A DNA stretch of 64,000 nt from Frankineae bacterium MT45 (GTDB taxonomy: Bacteria; Actinomycetota; Actinomycetes; Mycobacteriales; Jatrophihabitantaceae): NCBI GenBank assembly GCA_900100325.1, contig LT629697.1:3407423-3471422 (forward strand), read 5' to 3'. Below are positions 31,041-39,391 of this stretch, one piece after another. The notes beneath the pieces are model-generated. The model did no database searches. It worked only from the letters and a program-made list of their open reading frames with translations, and was not told where the DNA came from. The position numbers were made by a program, and so were the translations under genes. Each line of letters opens with the position of its first letter. Position 1 is the first letter of the stretch.

Positions 31041-32654
31041 ATGACCGAGGTCACCGAGCTAAACGAGGACGAGCGTCGGCTCGCAGAACTCGGCTACAAA
31101 CAGGAACTGAACCGGTCCTGGTCCGGCTTCTCCAATTTCGCCATCTCCTTCTCGATCATCTCGATCCTGGCCGGCTGCTTCACGAGCTTCGGCCTGGGCT
31201 GGAACAACGGTGGCCCGGCCGCGATCGCCTGGGGCTGGCCGATCGTCGCCACGCTGATCCTGATCATCGGGCTCTGCATGTCTGAGCTGGTCTCGGCCTT
31301 CCCGACCTCGGGCGGCATCTACTGGTGGGCCTCCAAGCTGGGCGGCCCCAAGGCCGGCTTCTACACCGGCTGGCTCAACCTGATCGGCCTGCTGGCCATC
31401 GACGCCTCGGTGGCCTACGGCTGCGCCACCTTCACCGACCTCACCCTGGGCACCTTCGACCACGGCTATACCGCCGGCAACCTGAACCGGATCTTCGTGT
31501 ACTTCATCATCATCCTGGCCCTCGCCGCGATGGTGAACATCTTCTCCAGTCATCTGCTTGCCATTCTCAACAACATCTCGGTCTGGTGGCACGTCTTCGG
31601 TGCTGCGGCCGTCGTCGCGATCCTGGTCTTCGCCCTCAAGCCGGGCGCTCACCACGCCAGCGCCAAATCGGTCTTCACCGGCACCGTGAACAACAGTGGC
31701 TTCTTCGGCGGGCACACCGGGAGTGTGGGATTCATCCTCTTCGTGCTGCCGATCTCGGCGATCCTGACTCAGTACACGATCACCGGCTACGACGCCTCGG
31801 CTCACTTGTCGGAGGAGACAAAGAGCGCCGCCGGAGCCGCGGCACGTGGAATCTGGCAGTCGATCTTCTACTCGGCGATCGGCGGCTGGATCCTGCTGCT
31901 TGCCTTCCTCTTCGCGGTGCAGGACAAGGACGGCGTCACTGCCGGTGGCGGCTCAGTTGCGACGATCTTCAACCAGGCGCTCACCTCGGGCTGGGCCGGG
32001 ACCGTGCTCTTCATCTCGGCCGCCGGACAGTTCTTCTGCACCTGCGCGTGCATGACCAGCACCACTCGCATGCTGTACGCCTTCAGCCGTGACCGGGCCG
32101 TGCCGGGTTCGCGCTACTGGTCGAAGTTGAGCAGCAAGAAGGTGCCGGTACACGGCGTCATCGCCTCGGCCGTCATCGCGGTCATCATCACGCTCCCGGC
32201 GCTGGTGAAGGTCAACATCGGAACCGCCGAGGCCCCGATCATCGTGCCGATCGCATTCTTCGCCGTCGTTTCGATCGGCGTCGTCGGGCTCTACCTGGCC
32301 TTCGCCATCCCGATCTTCCTGCGCTGGAAGGCGGGCTCCAACTTCGTAGCCGGCGCCTGGACGCTGGGCGCGAAGTACAAGTGGATGTGCCTGGTCGCGG
32401 TCGTGGAGATCATCGTCACCTCGATCGTCGCGCTCTTCCCGACATCGGCGCTCGGCGTCCCCTGGACTCCCGGCTTCGCCTGGAAGTACGTCAACTACAC
32501 CCCGATCATCGTGATCGGGTCGCTGATCCTGCTCTGGATCTACTGGCACCTGTCGGTGAAGCACTGGTTTACCGGGCCGAAGACGACCATCGACCTGCCG
32601 CCGGGCGTCTCCGCCTCCGACGAGATCGCTCTCGAGGAGAGCGGCGGCCACTAG
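31041..32654 (+). CDS. APC superfamily amino-acid/amine permease
   Basis: 537 residues with about twelve membrane helices. The start (DERRLAELGYKQELNRSWSGFSNFAISFS) is typical of the fungal-GABA-permease-like APC branch found in actinobacteria. FPTSGGIYWWASKLGGP, YTITGYDASAHLSEETK and the STTRMLYAFSRDRAVPGS loop are family landmarks. Proton-coupled uptake of an amino acid, choline, GABA or amine is likely. The gene stands alone, followed by a hairpin terminator. It might feed the gamma-glutamyl-amine pathway 10 kb away, but nothing links them directly. Confidence 0.9.
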   Translation: MTEVTELNEDERRLAELGYKQELNRSWSGFSNFAISFSIISILAGCFTSFGLGWNNGGPAAIAWGWPIVATLILIIGLCMSELVSAFPTSGGIYWWASKLGGPKAGFYTGWLNLIGLLAIDASVAYGCATFTDLTLGTFDHGYTAGNLNRIFVYFIIILALAAMVNIFSSHLLAILNNISVWWHVFGAAAVVAILVFALKPGAHHASAKSVFTGTVNNSGFFGGHTGSVGFILFVLPISAILTQYTITGYDASAHLSEETKSAAGAAARGIWQSIFYSAIGGWILLLAFLFAVQDKDGVTAGGGSVATIFNQALTSGWAGTVLFISAAGQFFCTCACMTSTTRMLYAFSRDRAVPGSRYWSKLSSKKVPVHGVIASAVIAVIITLPALVKVNIGTAEAPIIVPIAFFAVVSIGVVGLYLAFAIPIFLRWKAGSNFVAGAWTLGAKYKWMCLVAVVEIIVTSIVALFPTSALGVPWTPGFAWKYVNYTPIIVIGSLILLWIYWHLSVKHWFTGPKTTIDLPPGVSASDEIALEESGGH

Positions 32655-32704
32655 TCAGCAAGCGTGCGGTAGCCCCGTCACCGCCGCACGCTAAGCGCAG
32701 TAGC

Positions 32705-32737
32705 CAGGCCGGGAGGTACCTAGTACCTCCCGGCCTG
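32705..32737 (+). terminator. Hairpin terminator after APC permease
   Basis: CAGGCCGGGAGGTAC (32705-32719) pairs with GTACCTCCCGGCCTG (32723-32737), a perfect 15-bp stem with a 3-nt loop, followed by TCCTATTCGTTT. Confidence 0.88.
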
Positions 32738-32772
32738 TCCTATTCGTTTCAACATGCGCCGCTCGAATAGCT

Positions 32773-32818
32773 GCGAGAGAATGCCTTCTCACGCTGTGGG
32801 AGACACAGCGCAGTTTTT
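32773..32818 (+). promoter_or_regulatory. Attenuator-like pair of overlapping hairpins before the GGDEF-EAL gene
   Basis: Hairpin 1 pairs 32773-32781 with 32786-32794 (GCG, then GAGAA/TTCTC, then CGC). Hairpin 2 pairs CGCTGTG (32792-32798) with CACAGCG (32804-32810) and is followed by CAGTTTTT. They share 32792-32794 and cannot form fully at once. Hairpin 2 looks like an intrinsic terminator 16 bp before the GTG start. Confidence 0.45.
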
Positions 32819-32833
32819 CGACAGGATGTCTCA

Positions 32834-34726
32834 GTGACAACGCACGAAGGAATTGGGTCAGCGCCGACCCCGGCGGCCCGCACGGCGTCGCTGCGCGCCA
32901 TCCTTCGGTACCGCCTTCGTGTGGTCTGGGCGGCGGCCCAGCGCAAGCCCGCCGTCGGCGGCGTCCGCATCATCGCCTTCACGACCGGTATGGCCTTCAT
33001 CATTGCCGGCATCTTCGGCATCGCCGGGATGTACCTGCAGCCGGTGCCGCTGCCGAATACGAAGGCCCTCACCGTAGTTGCCGTTGTCACGATCATCTCC
33101 GGGCTGGTCACGGTGGCTACCGGGCACCGGATTCCGCATGCGGCGTATCACCCACTGCTCGCTTCGGCGACCGTCATCATCACCCTCGCCGTCTGCATGG
33201 TCGGAGCGGACGACCACGTCTCGGCCCTCGACGACTCGATCATGTTCATGCTGGTCGTCCTCGGCGCCTCGTTCTACTTTCCGTGGGGCGCGGCGGCGGC
33301 GCACATCATCTTCGTCGAGATCTGCTCCGCCTTCGCCTACAACTACTGCGGCCTAATCGAGGCCCAGGTGCTCTACCTGCAGGGTTCTCTGATCATCGTG
33401 GCCTGCGCCGTCGTCTGGCTGACCCGCGCCGCCGAGGCCGCGGAGCGCGACCCACTCACCGGGCTCTACAGCCGCCTCGGCTTCGAACTGCGCCTGACCC
33501 AGGCCATCGCCGAGGCGCAGCGCACCGACAACCCCCTCGCCGTCGTCGTCATCGACCTCGACGACTTCAAGTCGGTGAACGACCTCGCCGGGCACAGCGA
33601 GGGAGACCGGCTACTCACCGAGCTAGCCGCGATCTGGCGGCCGATGGTGTCGCGTTCGAAGTCGCTCTGCCGCCACGGTGGCGACGAGTTCGCCCTGATC
33701 CTCCCTGGCTATACAGCCAATCGGGCCGCTGGCCTGGCCGACTCGCTACGAGCCGCCGTCCTCCACGAGACCTCCTTCTCGGCCGGTGTGGCTGAGTGGC
33801 GACCCGACGACTCCCAGTCGAAGCTCCTCGGACGGGCCGACGTCGCCCTCTACAACGCCAAGAGTGGCGGCGGCGGGCAGACCTCCCAGTTCGGGGTCGT
33901 CGACGATGCCTCCGCTGCGGCCGAGTTGTACCGGGCCCTGGAGGCCGGACAGTTCGAGGTCTACTTCCAGCCGATCGTGGACCTCAGCGGCGGCAATGTC
34001 ACCGGTGACGAAGCGCTGATCCGGTGGAACCACCCCGAGCGCGGCATGGTGGCGCCGGGTGAATTCATCCAGCTCGCCGAGACGAGCGGCGCCATCCACG
34101 CCCTCGGCCGGTGGATGCTGCAGGAGGCCTGTGCCCGGACCGCCGCGTATATCCGCGAGACGGGTGGGACCCGGTCGATCTCGGTGAACGCCTCCGGGCA
34201 CGAACTGACGAACCCCGAATACGGCGACTACGTGGCCCGGGCGCTGGCCGATGCCGATCTGGACCCGTCGGCGCTCATCATCGAGGTGACCGAATCGACC
34301 TTCGACGCCGACCACCTGCGGGTTCTCGCCGTGCTCCGTGACCTGCGCGACCTCGGGGTGCGGATCGCGATCGACGACTTCGGCACCGGCTACTCGTCGC
34401 TGAACCGGTTGGAGAACCTGCCGGCGAACGTGCTGAAGGTCGACCAGTCCTTCGTCGCCGCGATCCCGGAGCAGGGCGGCGACATGCCGGTACTGCGGGC
34501 CATTGTCGCGATGGCGGTGGCCCTCGATCTGAAGATCGTCGCCGAGGGTGTGGAGACGGTGCGGCAGGCCCGGGTGTTGGCCGAACTCGGCTGCTCGCAC
34601 GCCCAGGGCTACTTCTTCGGACGCCCGGCCCCGACGCACGAGAACGTGCCGATCAACCCGGTGCCGAGCCTGGCCGCCCAGACCGTCGACAGCGACGCCT
34701 GGCTCATCAGCCCGATCGTCGCCTGA
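32834..34726 (+). CDS. Membrane diguanylate cyclase/phosphodiesterase (GGDEF-EAL)
   Basis: 630 residues. Five or six membrane helices occupy about 45-200. The GGDEF domain (about 205-345) has an intact HGGDEFAL active site near 282-286 and DPLTGLYSRLGFE at its start. The EAL domain (about 365-610) has DEALIRW (EAL near 393), NxSG-type SVNASGHEL, DDFGTGYSSLNRL and EGVET. Both the synthetic and hydrolytic motifs of c-di-GMP turnover are intact. No sensory domain is recognised besides the membrane region. GTG start; the 5' region carries the attenuator-like hairpins. Confidence 0.92.
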   Translation: MTTHEGIGSAPTPAARTASLRAILRYRLRVVWAAAQRKPAVGGVRIIAFTTGMAFIIAGIFGIAGMYLQPVPLPNTKALTVVAVVTIISGLVTVATGHRIPHAAYHPLLASATVIITLAVCMVGADDHVSALDDSIMFMLVVLGASFYFPWGAAAAHIIFVEICSAFAYNYCGLIEAQVLYLQGSLIIVACAVVWLTRAAEAAERDPLTGLYSRLGFELRLTQAIAEAQRTDNPLAVVVIDLDDFKSVNDLAGHSEGDRLLTELAAIWRPMVSRSKSLCRHGGDEFALILPGYTANRAAGLADSLRAAVLHETSFSAGVAEWRPDDSQSKLLGRADVALYNAKSGGGGQTSQFGVVDDASAAAELYRALEAGQFEVYFQPIVDLSGGNVTGDEALIRWNHPERGMVAPGEFIQLAETSGAIHALGRWMLQEACARTAAYIRETGGTRSISVNASGHELTNPEYGDYVARALADADLDPSALIIEVTESTFDADHLRVLAVLRDLRDLGVRIAIDDFGTGYSSLNRLENLPANVLKVDQSFVAAIPEQGGDMPVLRAIVAMAVALDLKIVAEGVETVRQARVLAELGCSHAQGYFFGRPAPTHENVPINPVPSLAAQTVDSDAWLISPIVA

Positions 34727-34730
34727 CTCG

Positions 34731-35339
34731 CTACTGGCCGACCTGCTGTTGCCCGGCAATCCATTCGTCGTAGAGCAGCGAGAGCATCACCTCGTCGTAC
34801 CAATTGCCGTCGTGGAAGACGGCCTCGCGCCGCCGCCCCTCCTCGATGAGCCCGGCTCGCGCGCAGGCCTGCAGGCTGGCCGCGTTGAAGGCGGCCACCG
34901 TCGCCTGGACGCGGTGCAGCCCGACCTCGCGGAAGAGATAGCTGATGATGAGGCGGATCGCGTCGGTGCCGTAGCCGCGGGCGGCATGCTCCGGACCGAT
35001 GAGCAGACCGAGGGTCGCGCAGCGCCCCTGAAGCGAGATCCCGAAGGCACCGACGTGACCGACCAGCTCGATCTCAGTCGGGCCATCGGTCAATGTTTCG
35101 ATGGAGAAACCCACATCGCTGCCCTGATTGGCGCTCCACTCGGCGAACTTCTCCCGGGCCGCCGCCTCCGATACCGGGATCACCCAATCGGTCAGCGTGG
35201 CCAGCACCCGCGGGTTCGTCTGCCACACGACGAGCGTCTCCAGGTCCTCCTCGCGGGTGCCGCGGAATCGGATGCGCTCGCCGACCAAGACCGTCTCGCC
35301 GTAGTTTCTCGCCGCCTCGGCGTCGTGTAACTCGCTCAT
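34731..35339 (-). CDS. GNAT acetyltransferase, RimJ/RimL type (copy 2)
   Basis: 202 residues from the ATG giving MSELHDAEAARNYG, which overlaps the stop of copy 1 as TGATG. The acetyl-CoA loop is EHAARGYGTDAIRL, followed by YLFREVGLHRVQA and EEGRRREAVFHDGNWYDEVMLSLL, the RimJ/RimL pattern. It closely resembles the upstream gene along its whole length, so the pair arose by tandem duplication. Acceptor unknown: ribosomal protein N-terminus or a small molecule. Confidence 0.87.
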   Translation of the reverse strand: MSELHDAEAARNYGETVLVGERIRFRGTREEDLETLVVWQTNPRVLATLTDWVIPVSEAAAREKFAEWSANQGSDVGFSIETLTDGPTEIELVGHVGAFGISLQGRCATLGLLIGPEHAARGYGTDAIRLIISYLFREVGLHRVQATVAAFNAASLQACARAGLIEEGRRREAVFHDGNWYDEVMLSLLYDEWIAGQQQVGQ

Positions 35340-35965
35340 CACACCGTTCCCGCCGCGCCGTCGACTGTCCCGGCACCCCACTCGTGACTGAGGATGGCCA
35401 GCTGCAACTCGTCGTGCCAGGCGCCGTCGTGGAAGATCGCCTTCCGCCGCCGCCCCTCCTCGACGAAGCCGGCGTTGCGGTAGGCCTGCCGGCCGGCCGT
35501 GTTGAACTCGGCGACCGAGAGCTGGACGCGGTGCAGGCCCACCTCGCGGAAGAGATACCCGACCATGACGCGCAGGGCGTCGGTGCCGTAGCCCTGGCCA
35601 CTGAACTCCGGGGAGAGGAACACGCCGATGCTGGCCGAGCGACCCTGCGACCGGATGTCGAAGGCATTGATCTGCCCGATCAACTCGGGCGCGGCGGCAG
35701 AGCTCCACCGGGTCTCGATCGCGAACCCGACCTTGCTGTCACCGTCGTTGGCGGAGCGCTCGGCCGTCAATGCCTTGGCCGCGGCCTCCGACGGTGGCCG
35801 CAGCCAGCCCTGCAGCGTGACCAGCACCCGCGGATCCTGCTGCCAGCGAGCGAGCGCGTCGAGATCCTCGGCCCGGACCGCGCGCAGGCGCACCAGGGTG
35901 CCGGTGAGTACCGCCTGCCCGTAGTCGGCTGCGTCCTTGTTGCCGCCGATCGCCTTCGCTGCCAC
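35339..35965 (-). CDS. GNAT acetyltransferase, RimJ/RimL type (copy 1)
   Basis: 208 residues. TGTLVRLRAVRAEDLDALARW opens the fold; GQGYGTDALRVM is the acetyl-CoA loop; YLFREVGLHRVQL and EEGRRRKAIFHDGAWHDELQLAIL match copy 2. First of a translationally coupled pair of paralogues. It lies downstream of rdgB on the same strand with a 42-bp gap, so may share that transcript. Confidence 0.87.
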   Translation of the reverse strand: MAAKAIGGNKDAADYGQAVLTGTLVRLRAVRAEDLDALARWQQDPRVLVTLQGWLRPPSEAAAKALTAERSANDGDSKVGFAIETRWSSAAAPELIGQINAFDIRSQGRSASIGVFLSPEFSGQGYGTDALRVMVGYLFREVGLHRVQLSVAEFNTAGRQAYRNAGFVEEGRRRKAIFHDGAWHDELQLAILSHEWGAGTVDGAAGTV

Positions 35966-36007
35966 CGCCGCCTCAACCTCCCGGTGTAGTCACTGTGGAT
36001 TCTGCCG

Positions 36008-36637
36008 TTAGCCGGCGCTCCCGAGCTGCTCGAGCAGCGATGGCAGCAGCGCGCGCAGGGCGGCCGAACGGTGGCTGATCGCATCCTTCGCGGCCGGCTC
36101 CAGCTCGGCGCTGGTCTGTTCGGCGTCACCGGCCTGTTCGTCAGGGACGAAGATCGGGTCGTAACCGAAGCCGTTACCGCCGCGGGGTTCGCGAATGAGC
36201 CGGCCGGGCATGGCTCCCAGTTCTACGTGCTCCACTCCGGAGGCGGTAGCCAGCGCGGCGGCGCAGACGAATCGGCCGCCGCGGCGCTCGTCCGGGGTAT
36301 CACCGAGCTGGGCGAGGACCAGGTTCAGGTTGGCCACATCATCGCCGTGCCCACCGGCCCAGCGCGCGGAGAGCACCCCGGGCATTCCGTTGAGGGCGTC
36401 CACCTCGAGCCCGGAGTCGTCGGCGACCGTGATCAGGCCGGTGTGCCGGGCCCCCTCCCGAGCCTTCAGCAGGGCGTTCTCGGCGAAGGTGGCCCCAGTC
36501 TCGGGAACCTCCTCGTAGGTGGCGACGTCGTCGAGCCCGAGAACCGTCACGCTGACCAGCGGCTGCAGAATCCGCCGCAGTTCGCCGAGCTTCTTCGCGT
36601 TGCGAGTGGCCAGCAGCACCGTCGCCTGCTCGCTCAC
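36008..36637 (-). CDS. rdgB: RdgB/HAM1 non-canonical purine NTP pyrophosphatase
   Basis: 209 residues. Opens [18 protein letters not shown] (substrate loop T/S-x-N-x2-K), then [45 protein letters not shown] and [10 protein letters not shown]. Hydrolyses dITP/ITP/XTP to the monophosphate, cleaning the nucleotide pool. GTG start overlapping the rph stop as GTGA. The rph-rdgB order is the usual actinobacterial one. Confidence 0.95.
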   Translation of the reverse strand: MSEQATVLLATRNAKKLGELRRILQPLVSVTVLGLDDVATYEEVPETGATFAENALLKAREGARHTGLITVADDSGLEVDALNGMPGVLSARWAGGHGDDVANLNLVLAQLGDTPDERRGGRFVCAAALATASGVEHVELGAMPGRLIREPRGGNGFGYDPIFVPDEQAGDAEQTSAELEPAAKDAISHRSAALRALLPSLLEQLGSAG

Positions 36638-37365
36638 TGGCCCAGTGCCTGCCGCTGCAGAGCGTCGAGCTGCGCGCAGCCGGCGACGGCGAGATCCAGT
36701 AGCGAGTCGAGTTCGTGGCGGTGGAACGGAGCGCCTTCGGCCGTGCCCTGGACCTCGATGAACTCGCCGGAGCCGGTGACGACGACGTTCATGTCGGTCT
36801 CCGCCCGGACGTCCTCTTCGTACATCAGATCCAACCGCGGCTGGCCGTCGATGACCCCGACCGAGACCGCGGAGACGGCATTGATGATCGGGTTTGCGCT
36901 GGCCAGCGCGCCCTTCGCGTCGAGCCAGCTGACCGCATCGGCCAGCGCGACGTAGGCGCCGGTGATGGCGGCGGTGCGGGTGCCACCGTCGGCCTGGATC
37001 ACGTCGCAGTCCAGCGAGATCGAGTTCTCACCGAGGGCCTTCAGATCGATCGCCGCACGGAGGCTGCGCCCGATGAGCCGGGAGATCTCGTGCGTACGCC
37101 CCCCAAGCTTGCCCCGCACCGACTCCCGATCGTTTCGGGTGAGAGTGGCCCGCGGCAGCATCGAGTACTCCGCGGTGACCCAGCCCAGGCCACTCCCCTT
37201 GCGCCAACGGGGTACTCCCTGGACGACCGAGGCGGCGCAGAGCACCTTGGTCTCACCGAATTCGATGAGGGCCGAACCCTCGGCGTAGGCCTGCCAGTTG
37301 CGGGTGATGGTGATCGGTCGGAGTTGGTCGACCGCACGGCCGTCCGGACGCTGAGTGCTAGACAT
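36634..37365 (-). CDS. rph: Ribonuclease PH
   Basis: 243 residues from the ATG giving [20 protein letters not shown]. Phosphorolytic 3'-5' exoribonuclease that trims tRNA 3' ends. [46 protein letters not shown]-like segment ([15 protein letters not shown]), [23 protein letters not shown] and [27 protein letters not shown] are all typical, with the phosphate-binding GGTRTA intact. Confidence 0.95.
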   Translation of the reverse strand: MSSTQRPDGRAVDQLRPITITRNWQAYAEGSALIEFGETKVLCAASVVQGVPRWRKGSGLGWVTAEYSMLPRATLTRNDRESVRGKLGGRTHEISRLIGRSLRAAIDLKALGENSISLDCDVIQADGGTRTAAITGAYVALADAVSWLDAKGALASANPIINAVSAVSVGVIDGQPRLDLMYEEDVRAETDMNVVVTGSGEFIEVQGTAEGAPFHRHELDSLLDLAVAGCAQLDALQRQALGQ

Positions 37366-37389
37366 GATCCGAACTCTACGGGTCTGGTC

Positions 37390-37465
37390 TGACAGCATCC
37401 GCGGACGCGGCGCCGCACGAGTCGACGGGTCCGGCCGTCATGACAGCGCACGACACTAGCTGTCA
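37390..37465. promoter_or_regulatory. TGACAGC repeats in the rph/ABC-exporter promoter region
   Basis: TGACAGC occurs at 37390-37396 and 37441-37447; its inverse GCTGTCA occurs at 37459-37465. The last two form an inverted repeat with an 11-bp gap, typical of a dimeric repressor site, 47 bp before the exporter ATG. The rest of 37366-37511 has no gene. Confidence 0.5.
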
Positions 37466-37511
37466 GCGAAGTGTGCGCGGAGTGTCAGAGGCCCCCCGCA
37501 GTATCAGGGTC

Positions 37512-38531
37512 ATGACATATGCAATCGAGGCCGAGGGCCTCACCAAACGATTCGGCAAGGGTGCGGGCAGCACGCTCGCCCTGGACGGGGTCAGCCTGGC
37601 CGCGCGTCCGGGCACCGTGCTGGGCGTGCTCGGCCCGAACGGCGCCGGCAAGACGACCGCCGTCCGGATCCTGGCCACCCTGCTGCGCGCCGACTCCGGC
37701 CGCGCGCAGGTTGCTGGCTTCGACGTCGCGAAAGACCCCTTCCAGGTGCGCCAGAGCATCGGACTCACCGGCCAGTACGCCTCGGTCGACGAGGACCTCA
37801 CCGGCACGCAGAACCTCGTCCTCATCGGGCAACTGCTTGACCTCCCCACCCGGGACGCCCGAGCTCGCGCCGCCGAACTCCTGGAGTGGTTCGACCTCAG
37901 TGACTCTGCGAGCCGGATGGCTAAGACCTATAGCGGCGGGATGCGTCGCCGGCTGGACCTGGCCGCCTCCCTGGTTGGCCGCCCGTCGGTGATCTTCCTG
38001 GACGAGCCCACCACCGGCCTCGACCCGGCCAAGCGCGAGGACATGTGGGACGTCGTGCGCAACCTGGTCACCGACGGCTCCACCGTGCTCCTCACCACGC
38101 AGTACCTCGAAGAGGCCGATGCGCTGGCCGACGAGATCACCGTCATCGACCACGGCCGGGTCATCGCCCACGACACCCCGGACGGCCTCAAGCGCGTGGT
38201 CGGTGGTCAGACCCTGACGGTGCGTCCGGTGGACGCGGCACGGGTCGAGGAGGTCACCAGCATCCTGGCCGAGGTGGCTCAGGCCCGTCCCGAGTCACCG
38301 GCCCGGGGCGTCGTCAGCGTCTCGGTGCCCGACGACGGCGCGCTGGCCGCCACGGTGAGCCGGTTGGCCGGGGCCGGGATCGCGGTCACCGAACTCTCGC
38401 TGCACCTGCCGAGTCTGGACGAGGTCTTCTTCTCCCTCACCGGCACCCGCAATCCGTCTGCCCCGGATGGGGTCGACTCCGGTCTCCCCAGCTCCGGCCT
38501 GAACATCGACGAGAAAGGGGCAGTCGCATGA
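37512..38531 (+). CDS. Daunorubicin-resistance-type ABC exporter ATPase (DrrA-like)
   Basis: 339 residues from the ATG giving MTYAIEAEGLTKRFG; longer in-frame extension crosses the promoter region. Walker A GPNGAGKTTAVRIL, Q-loop LTGQYASVDEDLTG, signature YSGGMRRRLDLAASLVG, Walker B VIFLDEPTTGLDP and H-loop TTQYLEEAD-ADEI are intact. The C-terminal extension (about 220-310, LSLHLPSLDEVFFSLTG) is the DrrA-type domain. It powers export of a drug or lipid-like molecule with the next gene, coupled by ATGA. Confidence 0.92.
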   Translation: MTYAIEAEGLTKRFGKGAGSTLALDGVSLAARPGTVLGVLGPNGAGKTTAVRILATLLRADSGRAQVAGFDVAKDPFQVRQSIGLTGQYASVDEDLTGTQNLVLIGQLLDLPTRDARARAAELLEWFDLSDSASRMAKTYSGGMRRRLDLAASLVGRPSVIFLDEPTTGLDPAKREDMWDVVRNLVTDGSTVLLTTQYLEEADALADEITVIDHGRVIAHDTPDGLKRVVGGQTLTVRPVDAARVEEVTSILAEVAQARPESPARGVVSVSVPDDGALAATVSRLAGAGIAVTELSLHLPSLDEVFFSLTGTRNPSAPDGVDSGLPSSGLNIDEKGAVA

Positions 38532-39391
38532 CCGTCACCATCTCCGATCCCGCTCCGCAGCCCGATCGTCTCATCAAACCCGAACGTCCGAGCGCTCCCA
38601 TGCCGGCGGCCACGGCGGCAGCACCCCGCCGCTTCGCACTGCATCGCCACTCGCTGGCCCTGGCCAAGCGCAGCCTCATCAAGACGCTCCGCACGCCGGA
38701 GGCATTGGTCGACGTCACCCTGCAGCCGGTCATCTTCCTGCTGCTCTTCACCTACATCTTCGGCGGCGCGATCGGGCACGGCTCGCAGCATCAGTACCTG
38801 CAGTTCTTGCTGCCAGGGCTGCTCGGCCAGTCGATCGCGATGGCCGGCGTTGCGCTGGGACAGAACCTCAACGCCGACATCGAGAAGGGCGTCTTCGACC
38901 GGTTCCGCTCCCTGCCGATCGCCCGCTCGGCGCCGCTGGTCGGCGCGGTGCTGGCCGACGTGGTGCGCTACGTGCTGCTTTTCGGCATCTTCCTCGGCTT
39001 CGGCTACATCATCGGCTTCCGGATCGGCACCAACCCGTACGCGCTGGCCTCGGCCCTCGGGCTCTCGATGGCCTTTGCTCTCTGCTTCTGCTGGATCTCG
39101 GTATTCGTCGGGATGAAGGCGCGCACTCCGGGTGCGGTGCAGGGCTTTATGTTCCTGCTGGTGCTGCCGCTCTCCTTCGGCAGCAGCACCTTCGTCGACA
39201 CCGCCACCATGCCGGGCTGGCTACAGGCCTTCGTCAAGGCGAACCCGATCACCCACCTGGTGAACGCCGACCGCGGTCTGATGATCGGCGGCCCGGTGGC
39301 TGCTGACCTCGCCTGGACGTTCCTCTGGATGGCGATCCTACTGGTGGTCTTCGTACCGCTGGCGCTGCGCGCTTACAAGCGGCGCGCCTAG
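38528..39391 (+). CDS. ABC-2 type exporter permease (DrrB-like)
   Basis: 287 residues. About 45 hydrophilic residues precede six membrane helices starting at VTLQPVIFLLLFTYIFGGAI. LPGLLGQSIAM, FDRFRSLPIARSAPLVG (cytoplasmic coupling helix) and ANPITHLVNADRGLM are ABC-2 family motifs. The partner of the ATPase gene just upstream. Its stop TAG sits inside a CTAG shared with the stop of the converging SARP gene. Confidence 0.92.
   Translation: MTVTISDPAPQPDRLIKPERPSAPMPAATAAAPRRFALHRHSLALAKRSLIKTLRTPEALVDVTLQPVIFLLLFTYIFGGAIGHGSQHQYLQFLLPGLLGQSIAMAGVALGQNLNADIEKGVFDRFRSLPIARSAPLVGAVLADVVRYVLLFGIFLGFGYIIGFRIGTNPYALASALGLSMAFALCFCWISVFVGMKARTPGAVQGFMFLLVLPLSFGSSTFVDTATMPGWLQAFVKANPITHLVNADRGLMIGGPVAADLAWTFLWMAILLVVFVPLALRAYKRRA

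Noticed and set aside
36219-36955. Top-strand frames over rdgB and rph
   Set aside because: Shadows of two well-conserved enzymes on the other strand.
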